Program-made: the position numbers and the translations under genes
Source of the DNA: Mycobacterium sp. E3198
GTDB taxonomy: Bacteria > Actinomycetota > Actinomycetes > Mycobacteriales > Mycobacteriaceae
Assembly: GCF_001667015.1 (NCBI RefSeq)
Contig: NZ_LZIS01000181.1
Location: 62,001 to 126,000 of the forward strand
Length of the DNA stretch: 64,000 nucleotides
Reading direction: 5' to 3'
Notes under the pieces: generated by a model
The model's input: the letters and a program-made list of their open reading frames with translations, nothing else
Told to the model about the DNA's origin: nothing
Databases searched by the model: none
In this document: piece after piece, positions 34,515 to 43,672 of the stretch
Layout: every line of letters begins with the position of its first letter
Position numbering within the stretch: the stretch's first letter is position 1

Positions 34515-34895
34515 TCACATCGGGGTGGCCTGCTGGGCCAGGTTCAGCAGGACGTAGGCGACGCAGAACAGGAAGTTCAGCACGACCAGGACCAGGCCGG
34601 CGAACATCAGCGACCGGGTGCCCTGGCGCTTCAGGCGCTTGACTCGCGCGCCGCGCGCCTCCCGGTTCAGCTGCATCGCGATCAAAGCGAAATTGACGTC
34701 CGTCACTTCGTCGTCCGCGACGGGGGCGCCGGCCACGATCTGGCGAAGTCGCTCCGGAGCGGTGTGTACGCCGACGCGTTCGAAGTGGTGACAGAGCCGT
34801 CGAGCACGCCTTCGGCCGAGAGCCTGACATCGCAGCTGTACCTGATGCATGAGTTGCCGCCGTTCGTAGCCCCAAGCGTCGGACGCACTCGTCAC
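34515..34895 (-). CDS. Hypothetical single-helix membrane protein
   Basis: A 126-residue protein with a basic, helical N-terminal region (residues 12-40 rich in Arg and His) and one hydrophobic helix at about 97-118 near the C-terminus, so it is probably tail-anchored with the bulk in the cytoplasm. The start is a GTG. I do not recognise the family. It lies between the convergent TauD gene and the third Rieske gene. Confidence 0.6.
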   Translation of the reverse strand: MTSASDAWGYERRQLMHQVQLRCQALGRRRARRLCHHFERVGVHTAPERLRQIVAGAPVADDEVTDVNFALIAMQLNREARGARVKRLKRQGTRSLMFAGLVLVVLNFLFCVAYVLLNLAQQATPM

Positions 34896-34945
34896 AAGCC
34901 GGGATTCTAATTCGCTTGTACCCGTTTTCGGGAGGTCTACAGCGA

Positions 34946-36298
34946 TTACGTCGACGCCTTTTCACCGCAGCTCATGCGCTCGGCCTCCGGCAGGTCCCCG
35001 GATAGATTCAAGTAACGCTCGAGGTTTCGATGCATGTTGATCACGCGCCGTTCCTCGCTGGAGAGCACCAGGTGGGTGAAGCCGGGCTGGTGCAGGCCGC
35101 GTTGCAGGCCCGCGAGCAGCCGGATGTCCTGGGTGAGCACCAGGCCCGGTTCGGCTTCGCCGGCGTTCGAGCGCACCTCCGCGGGTTTGCTGCGCGGCGC
35201 GCCGGGGGCCATCCGGGTCATCAGGAACATGACCAGCTCGCCGTGATCGGGGTCCGGACCGGGCCGCGAGCACATGATGGTCAGGTGGTCGGCGTTGGCC
35301 AGCAACGTCATGTTGGGGAACACGTTGTACTGGTGCAGCCGGGTGATCCGGTCGGTGTCGGCCCAGTCCAGGTCCACGCCGCGGCCGGCCGCGAAGGCCC
35401 GCGTGCGCGCCGCGATCACGTCGGCAACCGTGTCCCCGGGCCGGCGCTCGTCGGCGGGGAACGGCGCTCCTTCGGCGGCGCCCATGAGCGCGCCCTGGGT
35501 GTAGACGTAGGCGTCCCAGACCTCTTCGTCGCTCAGCGCGCCCTCAAAGCGTGGGCTCTGCACCCCGTAGGGCTGATCGGACTTGCCCGTGTGGCCCCAA
35601 ATCTGTTGTGGCGCATGAATGTCGTCGACACAGCGCAGCAGCTCGGGATGCAGCGTCTGGATGTGATAGGTCTCGCTGTACCCGTCGGCGATCGTCTTCC
35701 AGTTGGCGTCGACGTCGATGGTGAGCGTCGCATAGCAGCGAAAGTCGCTCAGGTGGCACCAGGCGATGTCGTCCGGCACCGCCTCCAGGTACTCGGCCAA
35801 CGGCATCGCGTCGGTGTCGAGGTTGACGAAGACGAGCCCCTCCCAGGTGTCGACCCGGGCCGGCACCAGTGGAAAGTCGGACATCCGCAGCGAGCCGAAG
35901 CCCTTGCGGTTGGGCACCCGCTTGAGCGTGCCCGCCAGGTCCCACGTCCAGCCGTGATAGCCGCACTTGAGTTCGCGCAGGCCCGACCCCGAGCCCGCGC
36001 ACAGTGTGTTGCCGCGATGGCGGCAGGCGTTCTGGAACGCGCGGAGTTCCCCGTCGTCGCCGCGCACGATCAGGACCCCGTACGGGCCGCAGCGGTAGTC
36101 GAAATAGTCGCCCGGCTCGGCGACGTGATCGACCATGCAGGCGAGCTGCCACACCTTCGGCCACATCCGCTCGATCTCGAGGGCCGCGAACTCCGGAGAG
36201 TAGTAACGCTGCGCCGGCACCAGGGTCGGGCACTGCGGCGGGGTGCCGATCGCGTCCTCGTCCCGGGTGCGGGCCGGATTGCCGGTGGGCGCGTTCAC
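34946..36298 (-). CDS. Rieske ring-hydroxylating oxygenase alpha subunit, type C
   Basis: A 450-residue oxygenase not closely related to copies A and B. Rieske ligands are Cys92-His94 (CRHRG) and Cys112-His115 (CGYHGW). The mononuclear centre lies in NWKTIADGYSETYHIQTLHPEL. An insertion rich in charged residues follows at about 255-310. It has neither companion nor ferredoxin next to it and is followed, 10 bases downstream, by nothing on its own strand other than the D-aminoacylase-like gene, which lies upstream of it and probably shares its transcript. Substrate unknown. Confidence 0.88.
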   Translation of the reverse strand: MNAPTGNPARTRDEDAIGTPPQCPTLVPAQRYYSPEFAALEIERMWPKVWQLACMVDHVAEPGDYFDYRCGPYGVLIVRGDDGELRAFQNACRHRGNTLCAGSGSGLRELKCGYHGWTWDLAGTLKRVPNRKGFGSLRMSDFPLVPARVDTWEGLVFVNLDTDAMPLAEYLEAVPDDIAWCHLSDFRCYATLTIDVDANWKTIADGYSETYHIQTLHPELLRCVDDIHAPQQIWGHTGKSDQPYGVQSPRFEGALSDEEVWDAYVYTQGALMGAAEGAPFPADERRPGDTVADVIAARTRAFAAGRGVDLDWADTDRITRLHQYNVFPNMTLLANADHLTIMCSRPGPDPDHGELVMFLMTRMAPGAPRSKPAEVRSNAGEAEPGLVLTQDIRLLAGLQRGLHQPGFTHLVLSSEERRVINMHRNLERYLNLSGDLPEAERMSCGEKAST

Positions 36299-36308
36299 GC
36301 GTGGACCT

Positions 36309-38069
36309 CTAACGCGCTCCGCGCACCAGCCGGCCCGGGCGCGCCCCAGTGTCGACGTCGTTGCGCCGGGTCACGGTCCCGCTGACGATGGTGGCCGCGT
36401 AGCCGCTGGCCCCCTGCAGGATCCGGTTCCCGCCGGCCGGCAGGTCGAAGGCCATCGCCGCGGGGTGCAGTCGAATGGCGTCCATGTTGATCACGTTGAT
36501 GTCCGCCTTCTTACCCGGTGCGATCGTGCCGCGGTCGGTCAGACCGAACAGGTGCGCGGTGTCGCGGGACTGCTTGCGGATCACGTACTCCAGCGACAGC
36601 TTCTCGCCCCGGTGCCGGTCGCGCGCCCAGTGGGTCAACAAGAAGGTGGGGTAGGAAGCGTCGCAGATCATCCCGCAATGGGCGCCGCCGTCGGAGAGCC
36701 CGAGCACACCGGCGGGGTGCAGCAGCATCTCCCGGATCGCGTCGCAGTTGCCGTCGGCGTAGTTGAACAGCGGCAGCATCAGCATGGCGGTCGCATCCTG
36801 CTCGAGCATCAGGTCGTACAGCGTCGACAGCGGGTCCTCGCCGCGGGCCCTCGCGATGGCGGCGACGGTGCGGTCGGCGGTGGGCTCGTAGTCGGGCGGG
36901 TCGCCGAGCGCGTACAGCCGCCCCAGCGAGTGCTGCACCAGCGCGAACATGCCGTCGAACAACAGGGTGGGGTCGGCGGGCAGGTCTTCCTCGGACAGGA
37001 TCGCGGCCTTCACCGCGGGATCGGCCAGGCGCTGCGCGAGCTCGGCGCGGCCGCATTCGGCCGCCAGCCGCCGGTAGGTGGGCCGGTGGCTGAATCCGTG
37101 ATGGCCTTGGAATCCGATCATCATGCCGAACGGACGCGCGGCGACCTGCGGGTACAGCCGGGCGCCCTCGGCGTGCGCGTCCGCGGACAGGTCCAGCATC
37201 TCGCGCCACAGGTTCGGGTCGGCGTCCACCTGGATAAGAGCGAACGACACCGGCCGGTCGATCTCACCGCTCAGCCGCCGCATCCAGTCCAGTTCCTTTT
37301 TGGGTGCGACGATGTCCTCGCCCGCGGATCCCTGCGGGGCGAGCTCGAACACCGCCTGGCCGCCGGCGGCCATGGCCCGCCCGAGGCCGAACAGCTCGTC
37401 CTCGGCGGCGTAGGTGCCGGGCACCGGTTCGCCGTCCATCGCGCGGTGGCCCATGGTGCGCGAGGTCGAAAAGCCGAGTGCGCCGGCTTCGATCGCCTCC
37501 CGAACCAGCCGGCCCATCGCCTCGATGTCGTCCGGTGTCGCCGGCTCGTTCCGCGCACCCCGCTCGCCCATCGCGTAGGCGCGGATGGCGCCGTGGGCGA
37601 CCTGGCTGCCGACGTCGATCGCGAACTTGTGCTTGCCGATCGCGTCGAGGTACTCGGGATAGGTCTCCCAGCCCCACTCGATGCCCTCGGTCAGCGCGGT
37701 ACCGGGGATGTCCTCCACACCCTCCATCAACTCGATCAGCCACTGCTCGGTGCCGGGCCGCACGGGCGCAAAACCGACGCCGCAGTTGCCGGTCACGATC
37801 GTCGTGACGCCGTGGCCGCTGGACGGCTCGAGCAGCCCGTCCCAGCTCACCTGGCCGTCGTAGTGCGTATGGATGTCGACGAAGCCGGGCGCCACCACAT
37901 GCCCTGTCGCATCGATGGTTTCGGCCGCTTCGCCCGCCAGCGCGGGGCCGTCGGCGCCGCGCCGCACGACGTCGACGATCTTGCCGTCCTTGATGCCGAT
38001 GTCGGCCCGGTAGCGCTCCGCGCCCGTGCCGTCGACGACGGTGCCACCGGTGATCTTCAGGTCGAACAT
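36309..38069 (-). CDS. N-acyl-D-amino-acid deacylase-family amidohydrolase
   Basis: A 586-residue amidohydrolase of the D-aminoacylase type. The first metal motif is intact: [14 protein letters not shown] (His67, His69). Further histidine and Asp motifs follow in the barrel (SDGGAHCGM near the C-terminal third) and the fold ends with the beta-sandwich DINVINMD segment. The ATG at 38069 follows an AAGGAGAGG site. Mycobacteria carry many such paralogues of unknown substrate. Its stop is 10 bases before the start of the Rieske type C gene, so the two are co-transcribed. Confidence 0.87.
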   Translation of the reverse strand: MFDLKITGGTVVDGTGAERYRADIGIKDGKIVDVVRRGADGPALAGEAAETIDATGHVVAPGFVDIHTHYDGQVSWDGLLEPSSGHGVTTIVTGNCGVGFAPVRPGTEQWLIELMEGVEDIPGTALTEGIEWGWETYPEYLDAIGKHKFAIDVGSQVAHGAIRAYAMGERGARNEPATPDDIEAMGRLVREAIEAGALGFSTSRTMGHRAMDGEPVPGTYAAEDELFGLGRAMAAGGQAVFELAPQGSAGEDIVAPKKELDWMRRLSGEIDRPVSFALIQVDADPNLWREMLDLSADAHAEGARLYPQVAARPFGMMIGFQGHHGFSHRPTYRRLAAECGRAELAQRLADPAVKAAILSEEDLPADPTLLFDGMFALVQHSLGRLYALGDPPDYEPTADRTVAAIARARGEDPLSTLYDLMLEQDATAMLMLPLFNYADGNCDAIREMLLHPAGVLGLSDGGAHCGMICDASYPTFLLTHWARDRHRGEKLSLEYVIRKQSRDTAHLFGLTDRGTIAPGKKADINVINMDAIRLHPAAMAFDLPAGGNRILQGASGYAATIVSGTVTRRNDVDTGARPGRLVRGAR

Positions 38070-38211
38070 GAGGGCCTCTCCTTGTCGCCATGCGTTGTCG
38101 ACGTCAGACACGCGGGCATTTCGCTACGCGGCGTAGCGTAACTACCGACGATATTCCTCCCGGTAGATCGAGTCAATGAATCGGGGGGAACTTCCCGGCC
38201 GCACCCGTGCG

Positions 38212-39354
38212 CTAGAGAGAACCCTTCAGTGCCGCAACGGTTTCCAGGTCGTCAAGCGCCACCACGCCGCGCCGCAGACCTTCCATGGCGATGCCTTCGA
38301 CCTGCATGCCGCCCATCCCCGCGGTGATCAGCGGGGCGACGTACCCGTACAGCGCGCTCTGGCGGTAGCGCAACCAGAGGTCGTCGCGGTCCAGCTCGGG
38401 TCCGCCGGCCGCCGCGAGCGCGCGCCGGTAGTCGTCGAGGAGGTCGCGCTGGGTTGCCCGCCGGTCCTCCGGCGTCAGGCTGGTGATCAGCGTGTATGCC
38501 AGTTCGCGGGAGGGGTGTCCCCGCCGCACCGCCTGCCAGTCCAACAGACCCGCCTTGCCCCCGTAGAAGTACATGTTGCCGGGGTGGGCGTCGCCGTGCA
38601 TGACGGTGTGCGGGGGAGTGTCGATCAGCGCGGCGACGGCGCGATAGTTATCGGCGATGAAGCGCCCGCTGTCGACGGGGAACGGGCTGCGCCCGGCGAG
38701 GCGCTTCATCGACGCGTGCATCAGCGACCCGGTCAGCAGGGACGTGACGTCTCCGGACGGGGTGTAGAGCCAGCCGAGCGGGCCGCGACCGTCGCGCGGC
38801 AGCCGGTCCCAGAAGGCGGCGTGCAGGTCCGCCAGCAATTCGACGATCAGGCTGGCCTGGTCGGTGGAGATCGGGTGCAGGGTGTCGGGGAATTCGCAGG
38901 ACTCGGTGGGCAGGTCTTCCAGGACCAACAGGTACCGGCCCGTCCAGCTGTCGAACGCGGCGCCATAGGCATACGGGAGACCGGTGAGCTGCGGCGCGAG
39001 TTGGTTGTAGAAGCGCACCTCCGTCTGCCCCAGCCGGCCGAGTTCGCCCATCAACCGGGTGGCGGCGCTTTTGGCGGCGACCTTGACGAACACCGACTCG
39101 GGCACGTCTTTTCCGGTCAACACCAGCCGGGCCCGCGACGACGTGCCCGTGTCTGCGTCCAGGACCCGGACCGATCGGACGGCGGTCCCCAGGACCTTCG
39201 ACAGGACCCCGGCGTCGATGTCTTCGACGCTGCGGGGCAACCCCAGGTGCCCGCCCACCACGGCGTCGGTCGCCACGCGGCGGACGCCATGGCCCAGGTG
39301 AGCGGCCAAGCCGGCGATGGACAAAGCCTGTCCCGCAAGATTTTTCATATGCAT
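38212..39354 (-). CDS. Phosphotransferase-family protein (APH/ecdysteroid kinase-like), 38-kb copy
   Basis: A 380-residue protein of the protein-kinase-like aminoglycoside phosphotransferase/ecdysteroid kinase group. The catalytic loop HGDAHPGN is at 253-260 and the metal-binding Asp in LLDWQ at 270-274. The N-lobe lysine lies in FVKVAAK. Small-molecule phosphorylation is expected; the substrate is unknown. The operator region at 39412-39466 lies just upstream, between it and the TetR gene. ATG codons at 39354 and 39348 are both possible starts. Confidence 0.83.
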   Translation of the reverse strand: MHMKNLAGQALSIAGLAAHLGHGVRRVATDAVVGGHLGLPRSVEDIDAGVLSKVLGTAVRSVRVLDADTGTSSRARLVLTGKDVPESVFVKVAAKSAATRLMGELGRLGQTEVRFYNQLAPQLTGLPYAYGAAFDSWTGRYLLVLEDLPTESCEFPDTLHPISTDQASLIVELLADLHAAFWDRLPRDGRGPLGWLYTPSGDVTSLLTGSLMHASMKRLAGRSPFPVDSGRFIADNYRAVAALIDTPPHTVMHGDAHPGNMYFYGGKAGLLDWQAVRRGHPSRELAYTLITSLTPEDRRATQRDLLDDYRRALAAAGGPELDRDDLWLRYRQSALYGYVAPLITAGMGGMQVEGIAMEGLRRGVVALDDLETVAALKGSL

Positions 39355-39411
39355 CCGTCCCGCGTATGCCCGGCACCGGCGGGGGCGGGCCGCAATCGCC
39401 GCAGCGCCCCG

Positions 39412-39466
39412 TCAGACAAAACTAGCCGAATGTCTGGACTTCAGACAATACCAGATTATTGTCTGA
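39412..39466. promoter_or_regulatory. Tandem TCAGACA-N12-TGTCTG operator
   Basis: TCAGACA at 39412-39418 with TGTCTG at 39431-39436, and TCAGACA at 39441-39447 with TGTCTGA at 39460-39466. Each unit has the same 12-base spacer, and the units are offset by exactly 29 bases. The inner halves also form TGTCTG-N4-TCAGACA. The last half overlaps the 3' end of the TetR gene. This is a likely TetR-type operator for the phosphotransferase gene. Confidence 0.7.
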
Positions 39467-40076
39467 TTTGTGGCACCAGGGCCCGCACCACGAATTGCTC
39501 GACGAACCGGCGTTTGTCGGCCGTCGGGCGGCGCCGCCACGAGGGCGCCAGCAGGAACAACGTCGTGGTGTGCAGCCACTGGACGATCGACCGGGGGTCG
39601 AGGTCGTCGTAGAGGCGCCCCGCCGCCTTCCACCGGTTCAGCAACGGCTCGTAGTGCCGCAGCAGCAGCCGCACGAGGGGTTCGGAGCCCTTCTCGAGGG
39701 CGGTGGCCACCGCGGTGCTCTCCGCGGCGAACAGCGCCTCGTTCAGCGGGTTGCCGTCCACCGACTCGACCCGCGCCAGGACCATCTCGGGCACCGAGCG
39801 GACTGGATCGTCGGGCGCCGGCAGCGCTCCCACCAGGTCGCCGAGCGCCTTGTCCACCCGCATCAGCATCAGGCCCAGCAGCACGTCGTCGCGGGCGGGG
39901 AAGTAGCGGTACACCGTGGATCGCGACACCCCGGCCTCGTCGGCGACCTCGCCCATCCGGAACTGGGTGTTGCCCCGGCGGACGATGCAGCGGCCCGCCG
40001 CGTCGAGGATCAGTCTGCGCGCCTCCTCGTCGTCGTGGATCGCGCGGTCGTCACCCCACCACCGGCTCGGTTCCAT
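39456..40076 (-). CDS. TetR-family regulator
   Basis: A 206-residue TetR-family protein: HTH in RLILDAAGRCIVRRGNTQFRMGEVADEAGVSRSTVYRYFPARDDVL, then a helical effector domain. It lies directly upstream of the phosphotransferase gene, on the same strand, with the tandem operator between them, and is divergent from the 40198 gene. It is the obvious candidate for binding the TCAGACA palindromes. Ligand unknown. Confidence 0.88.
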   Translation of the reverse strand: MEPSRWWGDDRAIHDDEEARRLILDAAGRCIVRRGNTQFRMGEVADEAGVSRSTVYRYFPARDDVLLGLMLMRVDKALGDLVGALPAPDDPVRSVPEMVLARVESVDGNPLNEALFAAESTAVATALEKGSEPLVRLLLRHYEPLLNRWKAAGRLYDDLDPRSIVQWLHTTTLFLLAPSWRRRPTADKRRFVEQFVVRALVPQIRQ

Positions 40077-40197
40077 GGCGCCGATGCTACGGGATGCGTT
40101 GTGCTACTTCACTATCTGAGGCGTCGGGTCGCCGGGGCTCGACGGGAGGTAATCGAATCATGTTGCGGCACAACCGCTCAGCACGGCAGAGAGGGCG

Positions 40198-41337
40198 ATG
40201 ATGGGATACTCCGCGGCGGACGAGTCGTTCACCCACCAGCTCCCGATGACTTTCGACCAGGTGCACGATCCCGACCCGACGTGGTCGGACCGGTGCTACT
40301 TCTTCGCCGCCTCGCCGGACGGCACGATGCTGCTGGCGAGCGGCTACGGCAACAACCCGAACACCGCCAGCGGGCTGGGCTACGCCAAGGTCAGCCTCGC
40401 CGACGGCCGGCACTGGGACCTGTTGGCCGGCCGGCCGGTGACGGGTGCGGACCGCGCTGACCTGCGTGCCGGGCCGATGCGCTGGACCTGCGTCGAGCCG
40501 CTGAAGCGCTGGCGGCTCGACGTCGAACCGAACAACTCGGGGATCCAGTGGGAGCTGTACTACCAGCCCACCGCCCCGATGTGGGAGCTGCTGCCCATGA
40601 AGGTGCGCGGGAAGGACGGCCAGACGCTGGCCGACATGTATCACATGAAGGAGCCCGGGCGATGGAGCGGCTGGGTGACGATCGACGGCGAACGGATCAG
40701 TGTCGACGGGTTCCACGGTGGCCGGGACCGCACCTTCGGGGTGCGCGTCTCGGACAAGATCGACTTCTGGCTGTGGCTCGACGCCGGGTTCGATGACTAC
40801 GCCATCGAGGCCTGGGTCATCGAATCAACCGACGGCACAGTCAATTACGTCGATGGCGGTGTCACCCGGGCGGACGGCACGCTGTCGAAGCGATTCGTCA
40901 AGGTCGAACACGACGTGGAGTTCGACGGCCACCGCAAGCGCCCGGTCCGTGCGGCGCTGTTGTTCACCGACGAGGACGGCAAGGCCTACCGCGTCTTCGC
41001 CGACGCCCCGCACCAGCACGTCAACGCCTACTACGGCCTGCCGATGGCGCACTGCACCTACGAGGACCTGGGTGGCGGCGGCTATTTCATTCATTTCCGC
41101 TGGGACAGCTCCGATTCCGGGCAGCTCGCGGAGACCGAGGGCAAGTCGATGGCGCTCGATCAGCTGATGCGGTTCGAGCAGGACGGCGACACCGGTTGGG
41201 GCGTCTTCGAATTGCTGGTCGGGGGCCAGGGCTACCGTCGCTACCCCACCTGGGCGGCGATGGACATGTCCGCGTTCACCCAGGACAAGACCCCGGTGGA
41301 CCGCCTACCGGCCGACGGGTCAGGGGCCCGTCAATGA
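40198..41337 (+). CDS. Conserved hypothetical protein linked to phosphotransferase (DUF7064-like)
   Basis: A 379-residue soluble protein, rich in Trp, Tyr and Gly, with beta-rich repeats such as RDRTFGVRVSDKIDFWLWLDAGFDDYAIEAWVIE and PMRWTCVEPLKRWRLDVEP. This resembles two-domain lipocalin-like folds (AttH/CrtC-like, DUF7064/7065). No catalytic motif is evident. The two ATG codons at 40198 and 40201 are adjacent. It overlaps the following phosphotransferase gene by four bases (ATGA), so the two act together, probably on the same lipophilic substrate. Confidence 0.72.
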   Translation: MMGYSAADESFTHQLPMTFDQVHDPDPTWSDRCYFFAASPDGTMLLASGYGNNPNTASGLGYAKVSLADGRHWDLLAGRPVTGADRADLRAGPMRWTCVEPLKRWRLDVEPNNSGIQWELYYQPTAPMWELLPMKVRGKDGQTLADMYHMKEPGRWSGWVTIDGERISVDGFHGGRDRTFGVRVSDKIDFWLWLDAGFDDYAIEAWVIESTDGTVNYVDGGVTRADGTLSKRFVKVEHDVEFDGHRKRPVRAALLFTDEDGKAYRVFADAPHQHVNAYYGLPMAHCTYEDLGGGGYFIHFRWDSSDSGQLAETEGKSMALDQLMRFEQDGDTGWGVFELLVGGQGYRRYPTWAAMDMSAFTQDKTPVDRLPADGSGARQ

Positions 41338-42419
41338 TGCTGGACGCCAACGTGACTCAGCGCCTGGCGGCGTGGCTGCGTGCGCAGCTGCCCGACGCCG
41401 ACGACGTCCGCGTCGAGGGCCTGGACCGGGTGAACTTCGGGCACTCGGCCGAAATGCTCACGCTCAGCATCGTCACCGTCCGCGGCGGCCGGGACGACCC
41501 GCAAGACGCGGTGCTGCGGCTGCGGCCCAAACCCCCGGCGCTGCTCGAGCCCTACGACCTGGCGCGCCAGTTCACCGTCCTGCGAGCGCTGGCGACGACA
41601 GCAGTCCGGGTTCCGCGGGCGCTGTGGATCGAGGACACCGGCGAGGTGCTCGGGAGGCCCTTCTTCGTGATGGAACGGGCCGTCGGGCAGGTCTACGAGA
41701 TGGAGCCGCCGACCGGCCTCGCCGACTCGGTGGTGGTGCGGATGTGTCAGAGCCTGGTCGAACAACTCGCGGCCATCCACACCGTGGACCCGGCACGCAC
41801 CGGGCTCGACGCGCTCGACAGCGGTGGCGACCACCTGGACCGTGAACTCGACCACTGGGCGGCCGAGTTGGACCGGGTCAAGCGCGGCCCGCTGCCGGCC
41901 CTCGAACGGCTGGAGCAGGCCCTGCGGGCCGGCAAGCCGGACCCGTGCCCGAGCGTCACCCTGGTGCACGGCGACGCCAAACCGGGCAACTTCGCGTTCG
42001 ACGGCGGCGAGGTGAGCGCGGTCTTCGACTGGGAGATGACGACGGTCGGCGACCCGCTGACCGACATCGGCTGGCTCGAGATGCTGTGGATGCAGCCCGT
42101 CGGGCTCAACACCCACCCCGCGGCGCCCGGCATCGACGCCCTGCTGGCCCACTACGAGGCGGCCAGCGGGATCGCGGTCCGGAACCGCCCGTGGTACCGA
42201 GCGTTCAATGCCTACAAGATGGCCGTCATCTGCCTCATCGGCGCGATGCTGATCGACGCTGGCCACAGCGACGACCGAAAGCTCGTGCTCGCGGCCTACG
42301 GCACGTCGCTGATGACGAAAGCGGGGCTCGCCGAGCTGGGTGTCGAGGAGCCCCTCGAGGACGGTCCCGTGCTGCCGCGCGACGAACGCATCCAGCAGGT
42401 CCTCGCGGCCGCTAACTAG
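41334..42419 (+). CDS. Phosphotransferase-family protein (APH-like), 41-kb copy
   Basis: A 361-residue kinase-like phosphotransferase, similar to acyl-CoA dehydrogenase-linked APH proteins of mycobacteria. The catalytic loop VTLVHGDAKPGNFAF and the metal loop VFDWEMTTVGDPLTDIGWL are clear. It is translationally coupled to the 40198 gene and divergent from the TetR gene. Its stop is overlapped tail-to-tail by the anti-sigma-like gene by eight bases. Substrate unknown; hydroxylated lipid or aminoglycoside-like molecule is possible. Confidence 0.86.
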   Translation: MMLDANVTQRLAAWLRAQLPDADDVRVEGLDRVNFGHSAEMLTLSIVTVRGGRDDPQDAVLRLRPKPPALLEPYDLARQFTVLRALATTAVRVPRALWIEDTGEVLGRPFFVMERAVGQVYEMEPPTGLADSVVVRMCQSLVEQLAAIHTVDPARTGLDALDSGGDHLDRELDHWAAELDRVKRGPLPALERLEQALRAGKPDPCPSVTLVHGDAKPGNFAFDGGEVSAVFDWEMTTVGDPLTDIGWLEMLWMQPVGLNTHPAAPGIDALLAHYEAASGIAVRNRPWYRAFNAYKMAVICLIGAMLIDAGHSDDRKLVLAAYGTSLMTKAGLAELGVEEPLEDGPVLPRDERIQQVLAAAN

Positions 42420-42897
42420 CGGTGGATCGCCGCGACAGACCGGTCCAGACCAGGGTGACGTGCGTTCCCCGGGGGGTGCGGTCGATGCTCAGCCGATCGG
42501 CGAGCGCCCGCATCAGCGGGATGCCGCGCCCCCGGACCTGTGGTTGGGGCGGCGCGGCGGCGGGTTCGGGCGGCTTGTGGCGCCAGCGGCCGCGGTCATT
42601 GACGGTCACGGCGAGGGTGCCGGCAGCGTCGTCGTAGGTTGCGCCGAGATCCAGGGTCCCGCGCCGGGCCGCGTCCACATACGCGAATTCGGCGACGTTG
42701 GCCAGCGCTTCGTTCACCGCGAGGAGCAGGTCGTTGCTGCGCTCGGCGCCCAGCCGGAAGTGCCGATCGAGCCAGTTGCCGAACTCGGCCCGGGTCCGAG
42801 CGGCGCTTCGCGCATCGGCGGCCATCCGCCTGCGCACGAAGCGGGATCGATCATCGATGGCGGACACCTCATCCGGCCCAGGTTCAGAGCGTCCCAT
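42412..42897 (-). CDS. RsbW-like anti-sigma histidine kinase domain protein
   Basis: A 161-residue GHKL ATPase like the 4896 protein. The N-box is LLLAVNEALANVAEFAY, the Asp motif VNDRGRWRH, and the lid segment RGRGIPLMRALADRLSIDRTPRGTHVTLVW. The N-terminal 20 residues may be dispensable; an ATG at residue 25 is an alternative. It lies 31 bases downstream of the STAS gene on the same strand, so it has a cognate anti-anti-sigma partner, as in RsbV-RsbW modules. No sigma factor gene accompanies the pair. Confidence 0.84.
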   Translation of the reverse strand: MGRSEPGPDEVSAIDDRSRFVRRRMAADARSAARTRAEFGNWLDRHFRLGAERSNDLLLAVNEALANVAEFAYVDAARRGTLDLGATYDDAAGTLAVTVNDRGRWRHKPPEPAAAPPQPQVRGRGIPLMRALADRLSIDRTPRGTHVTLVWTGLSRRSTAS

Positions 42898-42928
42898 CGC
42901 TCAGCAGCATCCTCACTCGGTCGGGGGT

Positions 42929-43306
42929 TCACCCTTCGGCGATACGGCTCAGTGCGCTGTCGAGCGTGCTGTACAGCGCCAGCACGTTGTCCAAGCCCAT
43001 GAGCTTGATCGGCCTGCTGGTGGCCGGCCCGTTCGCGACGACCGCGAATCGCGTGGGCGGCGTGACCTCGGCCTGCGCGGTGACCAGGACGGTCATCCCC
43101 GCCGACGCCAGAAAATCCACCTTCGTCAGGTCGATGACCAGCGCCGGCGGTGTCGCGGCCAGGGCGGTGCGTACCGCCTCGGCGAGTTGTGGCGCGCTGA
43201 GCATGTCCACCTCACCCGAGACGGTCAGCACGACCGCGTCGTCCACCTGGTGTTTTCCGACGTCGAAGGTCGTCGGGTCGACTGAATTGCCGGATTGTTC
43301 GATCAT
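42929..43306 (-). CDS. STAS anti-anti-sigma factor (RsbV-like)
   Basis: A 125-residue STAS-domain protein: VVLTVSGEVDMLSAPQLAEAVRTAL, then LVIDLTKVDFLASAGMTVLV with the phosphorylatable Ser68 in the DFLASAG motif. In the unphosphorylated form it would capture the adjacent anti-sigma kinase and release the sigma factor. It forms a pair with the 42412 gene. The sigma factor is encoded elsewhere. It is divergent from the catalase-like gene across a 366-base gap. Confidence 0.88.
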   Translation of the reverse strand: MIEQSGNSVDPTTFDVGKHQVDDAVVLTVSGEVDMLSAPQLAEAVRTALAATPPALVIDLTKVDFLASAGMTVLVTAQAEVTPPTRFAVVANGPATSRPIKLMGLDNVLALYSTLDSALSRIAEG

Positions 43307-43672
43307 GCTTCGTCACTCACATTCGCCCCGTGCGGGACACCGAGAAATCAAACAGCCTTGCCAAGCCGGGGCTGTCGACTCAACCCGCGTAACACCCCTT
43401 ACTGGGGAAACACTCCAAACTCTGCTGCACCGCCAGGCGGAGGCGCAGCCGCACGTGTTCAGACGATTTTAGGCCATGGCGAAAACGACCGTTGCAGCCG
43501 TCGCTCGTTGGCCGGTCCAACTGAACGAATCCCGGCGCCTCGCCGTAGTCCGGATGTGCGCGATCCCCGCCGCAGATGTTGCGCACGGCAGCCTCCCGTG
43601 GGTCAATGCGTCCACCGAGTTCGTTCCCAGGCTGTGCGGCTTGGCCCCGAAAGTGGGAGAAGGACGGTGGGC
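43307..43672. other. 366-bp intergenic region without a gene
   Basis: The gap separates the STAS gene (minus) from the peroxidase gene (plus). I see no convincing gene: an open frame at 43476-43712 runs into the peroxidase gene in another frame and has no ribosome-binding site. A small CCCC-TTACT-GGGG inverted repeat lies near 43394-43408. A GGGAGAAGGA ribosome-binding site for the peroxidase gene is at 43655-43664. No clear SigF-type promoter was found. Confidence 0.6.

Noticed and set aside
36243..38141. A 632-codon frame opposite the D-aminoacylase-like gene
   Set aside because: No domain or ribosome-binding site; the minus-strand amidohydrolase is intact.
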